Assembly: GCF_004959775.1 (NCBI RefSeq) | Contig: NZ_SJZG01000003.1 | Location: 62,001 to 126,000 of the forward strand | DNA: 64,000 nt | Source: Agromyces sp. H66 | GTDB taxonomy: Bacteria > Actinomycetota > Actinomycetes > Actinomycetales > Microbacteriaceae | Direction: 5' to 3' | Part shown: in pieces, positions 18,278 through 26,184 of the stretch | Position numbering within the stretch: position 1 is the stretch's first letter | How the letters are laid out: each line of letters begins with the position of its first letter | Notes under the pieces: generated by a model | Seen by the model: only the letters and a program-made list of their open reading frames with translations | Told to the model about the DNA's origin: nothing | The model's database searches: none | Translations under genes and position numbers: made by a program

Positions 18278-20433
18278 CGTTCCGTTCCCTTCCGAGCGTC
18301 GCCGTGGAGGCCGCGCTCGATCACGCCGTTGCCGTACTCGTCGATGCGGTAGTGCCAGCCGATCGGCACGACCGTGGTGGTGTCGTCGGACTCGACGATC
18401 GCCGGCCCGGCGAACGCGTCGCCCGGCACGAGGCGCGTGCGGTCGAAGACCGACGTCGCGACGGTTCCCGCCGGACCCCAGAACACGGGCCGTTCGCCGG
18501 TCTTCGCCGCGGTGCCGTCGCCGGGCACGAGCTCGTGCTTCGCCGCGGGCTCGTGATCGGCGGGCACCCACACCTTGAGGTGGAACTCCTCGATGTCGAT
18601 GCCGGCCTGCGGGAACGCGGCCTCGGGGCTGTACTGCCTGGCGTACGCCTCGTTGAACACGTCGCAGAGCTCGCGCACGTCGTCGTCGCCGTCGAGGAAC
18701 GGCTTCGGCACCGTGACGCGCGTCTGGTTGAGCTGCGTCTTGTAGCGCATGTCGAGCTCGAGCGCGTAGTGCAGGCGATCGGCGGCGTAGCCCTCGAGCT
18801 CGAAGTCGAGCCTGGCCTCGTCGAGGAGCTGCGCCACGATCGCGTTGAATCCCTCGGTCTCGAGCGCGAAGCCGGGCTGCATGAACTGCGTCACCGTGAG
18901 GTGGCGGGAGCGCTCGTAGATGTGCAGCACGTCAGTGGTCGACGCGCCGAACGCGCAGAACACCGAGCTGAACGGGAACGTCATGACCGTGGTCGCCCCG
19001 ACCGCTTCGGCGTAGCCGGCGGCGTGCGTGGCTCCGGCGCCGCCCGCGGCGAAGATCGTGAAGGTGCGCGGGTCGTGGCCCTTCAGCGCGAGCTCCTTGA
19101 AGATCTCCTGGCCCATCGTCGCGTCGACGAGCCGGCGGATCTGCCAGGCAGCCTCCTCGACGGTGATGCCGAGCGGCTCGGCCACGTCGGCCTCGATCGC
19201 GTCTCGCGCCGCCTCGACGTCGAGCTGCATGCGGCCGCCGAGGTAGTTGTCGGGGTCGATGAGGCCGAGGACGAGGTCGGCGTCGGTCACGGTCGGACGC
19301 TCGCCGCCGAGGCCGTAGCACGCCGGCCCGGGCATCGAGCCCGCACTGGCCGGCCCGACCTTCAGGCGCCCGAGGCTCGGGTCGACGGAGGCGATCGAGC
19401 CGCCGCCGGCGCCGATCGAGCGGGTCTCGACGAACGAGCCCTGCACCCGCCACCGGTCGAGCACCGGGCGGAACTCGTAGCTCGACACGCTGCCGTCGGT
19501 GACGACGCCCAGGTCGAAGCTCGTGCCGCCGACGTCCGTGAACACCACCCGGTCGAGGCCGTACTGCCTGGCCAGGTACGCGCTGCCGAGCACGCCGGCC
19601 ACAGGACCGGCGCCGTGCGTGTCGATCGCCCGGGTGCGGGCCACCTTCTTCGAGCCGCCGTTGTTGTGCACCAGGGCGAGCGGCTTCGTGTAGCCGGCGT
19701 CGCGCACCATCTCGCCGATCGTCCACAGCTGCGAGGAGATCTGCTGGTGCGTGTAGGCGTCGACGACGGCCGTCATGGTGCGCGTGTACTCGCCGCCGCG
19801 CGGCGAGATCTGGTGCGAGCAGACGACCGGCACGTTGCCGAGGTAGGTGTCGGGATACTCCGACCGGATGATGTCGAGGATCTCGAGCTCGTGCTGCGGG
19901 TTGAGGAACGACCACAGCAGCGACACCACGAAGCCGCGGGCGCCGCGGTCGACGAGGGCCTGCACCTGCTCGCGCACGTCGTCGGGGTCGAGCGGCATCA
20001 GCACGTTGCCGAAGCAGTCGACGCGCTCGCGAACGCCGACGACCATCGACTTGTCGAGCAGCGGCACCGGCTTCTGGATGCGCGACAGGTCGCGCGTCTC
20101 CTCGATCGGGATGCCGTCGGCCCACTGCCGGGAGCGCCCGATGAACACCGTGTCCTCGAAGCCCCGGGTCGTGATGAGTCCGAGTGCCGGCCCCGTGCGC
20201 TCGATGAGCGAGTTGATGCCGATGGTCGTCGAGTAGCGGATCAGCTCGGTGTCGGAGAGCAGGTCGGCGACGTCGACGCCCGACCTCTCGGCACCGGTCT
20301 CGATGGCCTGGCGGAAGCAGACGGACAGGTCGTAGTGGGTCGTCGGCACCTTCGCCGTGACCACCTGCGAACCGCGCCGCATGAAGCAGTCGGTGAACGT
20401 TCCGCCGACGTCGATGTCGATTGTGTTGCCCAT
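18274..20433 (-). CDS. Hydantoinase A/ketone carboxylase alpha-type ATPase subunit
   Basis: HyuA-family ATP-binding subunit, 719 residues. The phosphate-binding motif DVGGTFTDC is at the N-terminus (residues 8-16), followed by VFTDVGGTSFDLGVV and GAGGGSIASVD in the actin-like ATPase core. It starts at 20433 after a good ribosome-binding site (AAGGAAAGGA). It overlaps the HyuB-like gene by four bases. With the second HyuA-type gene at 21718-23823, it would supply the two non-identical ATPase subunits of an acetophenone-carboxylase-like core. Confidence 0.87.
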   Translation of the reverse strand: MGNTIDIDVGGTFTDCFMRRGSQVVTAKVPTTHYDLSVCFRQAIETGAERSGVDVADLLSDTELIRYSTTIGINSLIERTGPALGLITTRGFEDTVFIGRSRQWADGIPIEETRDLSRIQKPVPLLDKSMVVGVRERVDCFGNVLMPLDPDDVREQVQALVDRGARGFVVSLLWSFLNPQHELEILDIIRSEYPDTYLGNVPVVCSHQISPRGGEYTRTMTAVVDAYTHQQISSQLWTIGEMVRDAGYTKPLALVHNNGGSKKVARTRAIDTHGAGPVAGVLGSAYLARQYGLDRVVFTDVGGTSFDLGVVTDGSVSSYEFRPVLDRWRVQGSFVETRSIGAGGGSIASVDPSLGRLKVGPASAGSMPGPACYGLGGERPTVTDADLVLGLIDPDNYLGGRMQLDVEAARDAIEADVAEPLGITVEEAAWQIRRLVDATMGQEIFKELALKGHDPRTFTIFAAGGAGATHAAGYAEAVGATTVMTFPFSSVFCAFGASTTDVLHIYERSRHLTVTQFMQPGFALETEGFNAIVAQLLDEARLDFELEGYAADRLHYALELDMRYKTQLNQTRVTVPKPFLDGDDDVRELCDVFNEAYARQYSPEAAFPQAGIDIEEFHLKVWVPADHEPAAKHELVPGDGTAAKTGERPVFWGPAGTVATSVFDRTRLVPGDAFAGPAIVESDDTTTVVPIGWHYRIDEYGNGVIERGLHGDARKGTER

Positions 20434-20460
20434 CGGGCGTCCTTTCCTTCGGTCGTGGGT

Positions 20461-20542
20461 CGGGCGGCGGATGCCGCCTCGGGTGTGGTCTCGGGCGACG
20501 GATGCCGCCGCGGCGTGTTCGGGCGACGGATGCCGCCTCGGG
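20461..20542. repeat. Three imperfect copies of a ~23-base repeat
   Basis: The motif CGGGCGRCGGATGCCGCC occurs at 20461, 20492 and 20520, each followed by CTCGGG or CGCGGC, with spacings of 31 and 28 bases. It fills the gap between the HyuA-like gene and the 280-residue gene. Each copy contains GGATGCC, a heptamer over-represented throughout the window. Three copies with irregular spacing do not make a CRISPR array. Confidence 0.7.
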
Positions 20543-20543
20543 A

Positions 20544-21386
20544 TCAGGCGTCGGTGCGGAGTGCCCCGACGAGGTCGTGCAGGAGTTCGGGCGGGAGGGC
20601 GGGATCGAGCTCGCCGGCGCTCGTGTACCAGGCGGCCGGCACCGAGACGGGCGCGCCGGGGGTGACGGGCACGGCGCTCGGCACGCCCGTCACCGGCTCG
20701 TCGGCCGGAAGGGCAGCCTGCGCCGGAGCGATGCGCTCGGCGTCCGCGCCGGCGCCGGCCGGCACCGATCGCAGCAGCGGGATGTCGAAGAACCGCGCCG
20801 TGTTCGCGAGCACGCGCTCGGCGCGTCGCACGGCCGCCGACTCCGCCGCGGCGAATCCCTCGGCGTCGTCGAGCACGAGCAGGGCGTCGACCCTGGCCTC
20901 GCCGTAGCCGCGGGCGGCCTCGATCACGAGGCGGGCGGCGAGTCGCTCCGCGGCATCCGCCCCGCTCTCGGTGGCGACCAGCCGCGCGAGCGTCGCGACG
21001 CCGGGCACCACCCCGATCACGTCGGTGACTCCGCCGAGCGTCTGGCCGAGGCGCAGCGCCACGTCGAGCACCGTCGTGGCGCCCGGGTCGAGGCCGCGCT
21101 CGGCGTCGGCCGCCGGTACGCCCGACGTCACGACGCCACGCCCGGTCGACCAGTCCACCTCGGCGCCCGCGGACTCGGCGAGCGCCGCCGGGTCGAGGCC
21201 GACCGTGATCGCGTCGAGCCCGAAGAGGCGCGCCGTCTCGGCGAGGGCGGCCGCCTGCGCAGGTGCCGAGCGCCAGAACGTCTCGGGCGAGGTCTGCGTG
21301 ATGGTCGCCGCGAACCCGCCGACGAGCGGCGTGAAGATCGGCACTGGGAGCGCGTCCGACCGCACGACGCTCGCGATGCGGCTCAT
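20544..21386 (-). CDS. Unknown 280-residue protein inside the ketone carboxylase operon, possible fifth (epsilon) subunit
   Basis: I do not recognise a firm family. The protein is soluble and rich in Ala, with helical stretches and no signal peptide. Segments such as ARLFGLDAITVGLDP and IGVVPGVATLARLV faintly recall uroporphyrinogen decarboxylase-like TIM barrels. The ATG at 21386 overlaps the stop of the gamma-like gene by four bases, so it is translated with the carboxylase. Acetophenone carboxylase has a loosely bound fifth subunit of about 34 kDa besides its two HyuA-like, one HyuB-like and one gamma subunits. This gene (~29 kDa) occupies that place, but I cannot show homology. Confidence 0.55.
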   Translation of the reverse strand: MSRIASVVRSDALPVPIFTPLVGGFAATITQTSPETFWRSAPAQAAALAETARLFGLDAITVGLDPAALAESAGAEVDWSTGRGVVTSGVPAADAERGLDPGATTVLDVALRLGQTLGGVTDVIGVVPGVATLARLVATESGADAAERLAARLVIEAARGYGEARVDALLVLDDAEGFAAAESAAVRRAERVLANTARFFDIPLLRSVPAGAGADAERIAPAQAALPADEPVTGVPSAVPVTPGAPVSVPAAWYTSAGELDPALPPELLHDLVGALRTDA

Positions 21387-21721
21387 CGCGCTGCTGCGGC
21401 CCGCAGCGAGGTGAGGTCGAACACGAGGTCGCGCGTGATCGGATGCCCCGGCGGGAGGTATTCCACCTCGACGAGCACGGCGCACCCGGGGCAGTAGAAC
21501 TCGAGCACGCGGCACCACTCGGGGTCGGGTGCGAACGAGTACGCGGAGTCCTCGGGCGCCCGTCGCGGGTGCACCTCCTCGGGGTCGCGCTCGGCGACCA
21601 GGAGGCCCTCCTTGTAGCTCTGCTCGGCGTCGCCGACGTCGTGGCCGCAGCGGTTGCAGGTCCAGCGACCGGCGTCGAGGTCGATGTCGAGCGTCTCGGT
21701 GACGCGGACCCTCTCGGTCAT
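21383..21721 (-). CDS. Acetone/acetophenone carboxylase gamma-like zinc-binding subunit
   Basis: Small 112-residue protein with two CxxC pairs, C22/C25 (CNRC) and C77/C80 (CPGC), plus C70, consistent with a structural zinc site. Size, cysteine layout and a position between HyuA- and HyuB-type genes match the gamma subunit of acetone and acetophenone carboxylases. That subunit is absent from plain hydantoinase operons, so this gene is the main reason for calling the cluster a carboxylase. Start ATG at 21721 has AGGAGG upstream and overlaps the stop of the next HyuA-type gene. Confidence 0.8.
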   Translation of the reverse strand: MTERVRVTETLDIDLDAGRWTCNRCGHDVGDAEQSYKEGLLVAERDPEEVHPRRAPEDSAYSFAPDPEWCRVLEFYCPGCAVLVEVEYLPPGHPITRDLVFDLTSLRAAAAR

Positions 21722-23823
21722 CGTGCTCCTCCTTCGGAGATGGCTTCGGAGATGGTGAGGATGTCGTCGTTCCACTCGTCGACCGTGAGGCGCTGTCCGG
21801 GCGGCACGACGATGGTGGTGTCGGACCCTTGCACGAGCGCCGGGCCCTCGAGCGCGTTGCCCGGGAGCAGGCGGTCGCGGTCGTAGACGGGTGCGATCGC
21901 GAGGCCCGTCTCGGGCCCCCAGTACGCCTCGCGTTCGCCCACGATCGCCTCGCCCGAGTCCTCGACGCCGAGCGGGGCGGCGGCGACCTCGTGATGCGGC
22001 ACGCCGGCCGTAGCTTCGAGCGCGAGGAGTTGCACCTCGGCGCCGGCCTCGGCGAGCGCGCGGTGCACCTGCCCGAGCGACGCCGACACGGCACCGACGT
22101 CGAGGGGGACCTTCACGCTGATGGAGCGGCCGTCGCCGCCCTGCCCGAGGGCGTGCAGCCGGTACCGCAGCGAGCCGGCGGCGAATCCCTCGCCGCGCAT
22201 GTCGCGTTCGGCGCGGGCGATGCGGTCGGGCAGGGTCGCGGCGACCGAGGAGCTCCAGGCCGCGGCATCCGACCCGACGGTCTCGGGCGCGGGCACCGGG
22301 TACTGGTGGAGCACGTCCATCGAGGCGCTCGAGAAGGCGCTGAAGACCGAGGCGGTGCGCGTCATCACGGCGCGACGGGCGCCGACGTGCGCGAGGATGC
22401 CGCCGCCGTGCACCGGTCCGGCGCCGCCGTAGAGGAGGAGCGTGGCGTCGGATGCCTCGCCCGCGCCGGCCTCGCCCACGTGCGTGCCGATCTCCTCGGC
22501 CGTCTGCCGGTCGACCGCGTCCTTGATGCGCCAGGCGGCCTCGACGAGGTCGACGCCGAGCTCATCGGAGATGGTCGCCACCGCCGCCTCGGCGCGAGCG
22601 CGGTCGAGGCGCATGCGGCCGCCGAGGAACCCGGCGGGGTCGACGTAGCCGAGCACGAGGTCGGCGTCGGTGACCGTGGGGAGCGTGCCGCCGAGGCCGA
22701 AGCACGCGGGGCCGGGCCGGGCGCCGGCGCTGTCGGGACCGACGCGAACCTCCCCGTCGACCACGCGGGCGATCGAGCCGCCGGCGCCGCCGACCGCCTC
22801 GACGCGCACGGTGGGCAGTCGCACGGGCAGGCCCGCGAGCTCCCACTCGAGCACCTGCGGGAGCACCGCTCCGGCGATGACGCCGATGTCGACGCTGGTG
22901 CCGCCCATGTCGATGGTGACGGCGAGGTCGTCGCCGCGGCGCTCGGCGAGCGCGCGGGCGCCCTGCAGGCCGCTCACCGGGCCGGAGTTGTAGGTGTCGA
23001 GCGCGTGCGTCTTGGCCACGCGGGTGACGCCGCCGTCGGCGTGCACCACGAGCAGCGGGCGGTTGAGGCCGGCGGCGCGCAGGCGCTCCTCGGCGCGGAA
23101 CAGGTAGCGGGCGAGGTGGTGGTGCACGTAGGCGGCGAGGAACGCGGTGTTCACCCGGAGCGCGTCGTCACCGCCCGACACGATCTCGGCCGTCGTGAAT
23201 ACGGGGGCCGCGCCGAGGTAGTGCGCGGGGTACTGGGCCCGGATGGCGCGCTTCGCGGCGCGCTCGGCGGAGTCGTCGCCACCCGAGCCGGCGAATGCGA
23301 TGAGCACCGTCTGCGCGCCTGCCTCGACGAGGCGCTGGAACGCGCCGACCACGGCGCCCGCGTCGGGCTCGCCGCCGCCGGGAACCGCGACGGTGGCCAC
23401 GAGCTCAGGACGCAGGAAGCCCTGGTCGACGAGCGGGCGGCGGTCTCCGCCCAGGCCGAGCGCCTGATCGGTGCCCTCGGCGATGAGGAGCCCCACCCGC
23501 AGGCCGCGGTGCTCGATGATGGCGTTGGTCGAGATGGTGCTCGAGTACCGCACCACCCCGGCGCCCTGGAGCAGCTCGCGCAACTCGATGCCGAGCTCGG
23601 CGGCCGCGAAGGCGGTGCAGTCGAGCAGGCTCTGCGACGGGTCGTGCGTGGTGCTCGGAACCTTCGAGAGCACGACGCGCCCCGTCTGGTGATCGGCGAT
23701 GAAGCCGTCGGTGAAGGTGCCACCGGTGTCGATGTCGATCGTGTACCGCCCGCGATGCGCGCTCGGCTCGGCCTCGGTGCGTGCCGTCGGCACGGTCACC
23801 GACTCCAGGGTCATTGCGGCCAC
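21718..23823 (-). CDS. Second hydantoinase A-type ATPase subunit, alpha'-like
   Basis: Second HyuA-family subunit, 701 residues, clearly divergent from the one at 18274-20433. The N-terminal IDTGGTFTDGF phosphate motif, TIDMGGTSVDIGV and GGAGGSIARVVDG are present. I prefer the GTG at 23823 because AGGAGG lies exactly six bases upstream. The ATG at 23814 and the upstream ATG at 23859 are alternatives. It is the first gene of the leftward operon (alpha', gamma, unknown, alpha, beta, alcohol dehydrogenase), and a TetR-type palindrome lies about 55 bases upstream. Confidence 0.85.
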   Translation of the reverse strand: MAAMTLESVTVPTARTEAEPSAHRGRYTIDIDTGGTFTDGFIADHQTGRVVLSKVPSTTHDPSQSLLDCTAFAAAELGIELRELLQGAGVVRYSSTISTNAIIEHRGLRVGLLIAEGTDQALGLGGDRRPLVDQGFLRPELVATVAVPGGGEPDAGAVVGAFQRLVEAGAQTVLIAFAGSGGDDSAERAAKRAIRAQYPAHYLGAAPVFTTAEIVSGGDDALRVNTAFLAAYVHHHLARYLFRAEERLRAAGLNRPLLVVHADGGVTRVAKTHALDTYNSGPVSGLQGARALAERRGDDLAVTIDMGGTSVDIGVIAGAVLPQVLEWELAGLPVRLPTVRVEAVGGAGGSIARVVDGEVRVGPDSAGARPGPACFGLGGTLPTVTDADLVLGYVDPAGFLGGRMRLDRARAEAAVATISDELGVDLVEAAWRIKDAVDRQTAEEIGTHVGEAGAGEASDATLLLYGGAGPVHGGGILAHVGARRAVMTRTASVFSAFSSASMDVLHQYPVPAPETVGSDAAAWSSSVAATLPDRIARAERDMRGEGFAAGSLRYRLHALGQGGDGRSISVKVPLDVGAVSASLGQVHRALAEAGAEVQLLALEATAGVPHHEVAAAPLGVEDSGEAIVGEREAYWGPETGLAIAPVYDRDRLLPGNALEGPALVQGSDTTIVVPPGQRLTVDEWNDDILTISEAISEGGAR

Positions 23824-23878
23824 AGCCAACCTCCTTGTCAGCTCGTCAACTCGTTTCACTCGCGATTCGGTTGTCGAG

Positions 23879-23894
23879 TGAACGATCGTTCGGT
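23879..23894. promoter_or_regulatory. TetR-type palindrome upstream of the ketone carboxylase operon
   Basis: Perfect 12-base palindrome GAACGATCGTTC at 23880-23891, continuing to CGATCGTTCGGT on the plus strand. The core is the same as in the paaA/paaI operator (CGATCGTTCAGT). It lies about 55 bases upstream of the HyuA-type start in a 230-base divergent region shared with the CoA ligase operon. Confidence 0.75.
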
Positions 23895-24028
23895 GCCAAG
23901 GTAGCCCGGCGCGCCAGACGTGTCAAGCGCGGGTCTCGCGGCGAACACTCCCGAGAATTCGCGCCTTCTTTGCCCCACGGGCACGTCGGGCTTGACGAGC
24001 GCAGCGACGATCCGTACCGTGATCACCA

Positions 24029-24041
24029 AACGAACGTTCTA
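24029..24041. promoter_or_regulatory. Second TetR-type site before the CoA ligase operon
   Basis: AACGAACGTTC contains the palindrome GAACGTTC (24032-24039) and the spaced arms AACG/CGTT seen in the 23881 site. It ends about 13 bases before the CoA ligase start codon, where a bound repressor would block the rightward promoter. The rest of the intergenic region (23895-24028) shows no gene. Confidence 0.55.
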
Positions 24042-24053
24042 ACGGATCGGACC

Positions 24054-25382
24054 ATGACTACAGACACGCCAACGGCGGCGAACCTGGACTCCGGCGCTCT
24101 CGTCGAGACGCAGCTCGCCACCCTCCGCACCCAGCTCGCGTACCTCGTCGAGCGAAGCCCTTACTATCGCGACCGCCTGGCGGGCATCGATCCGGAGTCG
24201 ATCCGCACGCTCGCCGACCTGGCCGTCATCCCGACGTTCGACAAGACGCAGCACCGGATCTCGCAGGAGGCGTCGATGCGCGAGTCGGGGCATCCGTACG
24301 GTGTGCACCTCACCGCCGACCTCGACGAGGTTCGCTACGTCAACGCCACCTCGGGCACCAGCGGCCAGCCGACGTTCTACACGTTCACGACGCACGACGC
24401 CGAGGTCAACGACGAGGTGCTCGGCCGCGCGTTCGCCGCGATGGGCCTGCGTCGCGGTGACACGGTGCTGCACGCCTACGCGTTGTCGATGTTCGTCGGC
24501 GGCGTTCCCTGGCTGCGCGCACTCGACCGCGCCGGCATCCGAGCGCTCCCCGTCGGCGCGGAGGGCGGCACGGCACGCCTGCTCACCATCGCGAAGCTCA
24601 CCCGCCCGACCGCGCTGTTCTGCACGCCGTCGTTCGCCGAGCACCTCATCGAACGCGCGCCCGAGGTGATCGGCGCCGAGGTCGCCTCGCTCGGCATCCG
24701 CATCATCCAGTGCGGCGGCGAGCCCGGCGCCGGCGATCCGGCCGTGCGCGCCCGCATCGCCGAAGCCTACGGTGCCCGGGTCTTCGACGGCATGGGCGGT
24801 GCCTGGGGGCACTTCATGCTCTCCTGCGATTACCAGACGGGCATGCACCCGATGGCGCCCGAGCATCACCTCATCGAACTGCTCGACGGCGAGACCGGCA
24901 CACCGCTCCCCCTCGAAGACGGCGTCGTCGGCCAGATGACGCACACCTCGCTCGACTGGCAGGCCGGGCCGATCCTGCGCTACAACATGGGCGACGACGT
25001 GCAGGTGGTGACCGATCCGTGCCCGTGCGGGCGGCCCGGGCCCAGGTACCGCATCCTCGGCCGCGCCGACGACATGCTCATCGTGAACGGCATCAACGTG
25101 CACCCGGCGGCCGTGCGCGACGTCGTCGCGCAGTTCGCACCACAGGTCACGGGGGCCATCCGCATCCTCGCCCCGGGCACCGGGCCACGAGTCGCCCCGC
25201 CGCTGCAGGTGCGCATCGAGTCGCACGACGAGCCCGACCGCGCGGCGGCGTCGGGCCTCGCCGAGTCCATCGAGAGCCGGATTCGCGATCTGCTGCGATT
25301 CCGTGCCACGGTCGAGTTCGTCCCCGCCGGCTCGCTCGGCCGATCGAGCCACAAGACCACGATCCTGGAGCGCACGCCATGA
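24054..25382 (+). CDS. PaaK-family acyl/aryl-CoA ligase of the ketone pathway
   Basis: AMP-forming CoA ligase of 442 residues related to phenylacetate-CoA ligase but distinct from PaaK at 13586. P-loop NATSGTSGQPTFYTF lies near residue 97. Further conserved segments are HAYALSMFVGGVPWL and GRADDMLIVNGINVHP. It begins the rightward operon, divergent from the ketone carboxylase. The most economical role is to activate the beta-keto acid made by the carboxylase to its CoA thioester, as benzoylacetate-CoA ligase does in acetophenone degradation. Its stop overlaps the following TetR gene. Substrate is inferred. Confidence 0.82.
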   Translation: MTTDTPTAANLDSGALVETQLATLRTQLAYLVERSPYYRDRLAGIDPESIRTLADLAVIPTFDKTQHRISQEASMRESGHPYGVHLTADLDEVRYVNATSGTSGQPTFYTFTTHDAEVNDEVLGRAFAAMGLRRGDTVLHAYALSMFVGGVPWLRALDRAGIRALPVGAEGGTARLLTIAKLTRPTALFCTPSFAEHLIERAPEVIGAEVASLGIRIIQCGGEPGAGDPAVRARIAEAYGARVFDGMGGAWGHFMLSCDYQTGMHPMAPEHHLIELLDGETGTPLPLEDGVVGQMTHTSLDWQAGPILRYNMGDDVQVVTDPCPCGRPGPRYRILGRADDMLIVNGINVHPAAVRDVVAQFAPQVTGAIRILAPGTGPRVAPPLQVRIESHDEPDRAAASGLAESIESRIRDLLRFRATVEFVPAGSLGRSSHKTTILERTP

Positions 25383-25972
25383 CGATCTCCGACCTCAGCC
25401 CCGACGAGGCCTCCCGCAGCACGCGCATCCTCGAGAACGCGGCCCGGCTGTTCAGCCAGCAGGGCTTCGGCGAGGCATCCATGCGCGACCTGGCGGCGGT
25501 CAACGACATCAGCATCGCCGGGCTCTACCACTACTTCCCCTCGAAGGGCGCGATCCTCGCGGCCATCGTCGACACGGCGGTGAATCACCTCGTCGAGGCG
25601 CTCCGCGATGCGGTCGCGTCGACGGATGCCCCTGAGGACCGCGTGCGGGCGATCGTGAAGGCGCTCGTCGCCACCGCCATCGAGCACCGCGAGGCGGTGC
25701 ACACGCTCTTCGAGAACACCGACAAGCTCACGCCCGAGCATCAGGCCGAAGTGCGCGCCAAGCAGCACGAGGCCACCGTCCTCCTGCAGAGCGAGCTCAA
25801 CACGCTGAAGCGGCGCGGCATGCTCGCCGACCTCGACGTGCCCGTGGCCGCGTTCGCGCTCATCGGCATGACGAACTGGACCCACTTCTGGTTCCGCGAA
25901 GACGGCCCCCGCACCGCCGAGCAGGTCGGCGACGAGATGGCCGAGATCTTCCTGCACGGGGTGCTCAGATGA
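25379..25972 (+). CDS. TetR-family transcriptional regulator
   Basis: One-domain DNA-binding repressor of 197 residues. The N-terminal helix-turn-helix is clear: ENAARLFSQQGFGEASMRD followed by ISIAGLYHYFPSKGAIL. The C-terminal ligand domain is all-helical, with a membrane-free hydrophobic core. It is translationally coupled to the CoA ligase before it and the OB-fold gene after it (ATGA at both ends), which makes local control of the ketone operons likely, probably in response to a CoA thioester. It could bind the palindromes at 23879 and 24029. Confidence 0.88.
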   Translation: MTISDLSPDEASRSTRILENAARLFSQQGFGEASMRDLAAVNDISIAGLYHYFPSKGAILAAIVDTAVNHLVEALRDAVASTDAPEDRVRAIVKALVATAIEHREAVHTLFENTDKLTPEHQAEVRAKQHEATVLLQSELNTLKRRGMLADLDVPVAAFALIGMTNWTHFWFREDGPRTAEQVGDEMAEIFLHGVLR

Positions 25973-26184
25973 CCGGGCGGCCCGGCGTGGTCTACGCCAC
26001 GACGACGATCCATGTGGGCCTGCCCGGCCACGAGGCGCCGTACACGCTCGCCTACGTCGACGTCGACGGCGGCCGGGTGCTCGCGCCGGTCGACGGCCGA
26101 GCGACGGTCGGCGAACGCGTCGCGCTGGTCGACGACCCGACCTCCGCGTCGGGCCTCGTGGCGACGCATCGGAGGAGCGCATGA
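25969..26184 (+). CDS. OB-fold (DUF35-like) partner of the thiolase
   Basis: Small protein of 71 residues that matches the OB-fold half of DUF35 proteins (APYTLAYVDVDGGRVLAPVDG). It contains no cysteine, so the rubredoxin-like zinc finger of full DUF35 proteins is missing. Such proteins form complexes with thiolases of the lipid-transfer type, for example the BbsA/BbsB pair of benzoylsuccinyl-CoA thiolase. The gene overlaps both neighbours by four bases, and the thiolase follows directly. Confidence 0.78.
   Translation: MTGRPGVVYATTTIHVGLPGHEAPYTLAYVDVDGGRVLAPVDGRATVGERVALVDDPTSASGLVATHRRSA

Noticed and set aside
20461..20542. Possible CRISPR array
   Set aside because: Only three units, irregular spacing, no cas genes and the repeat is part of a common heptamer.
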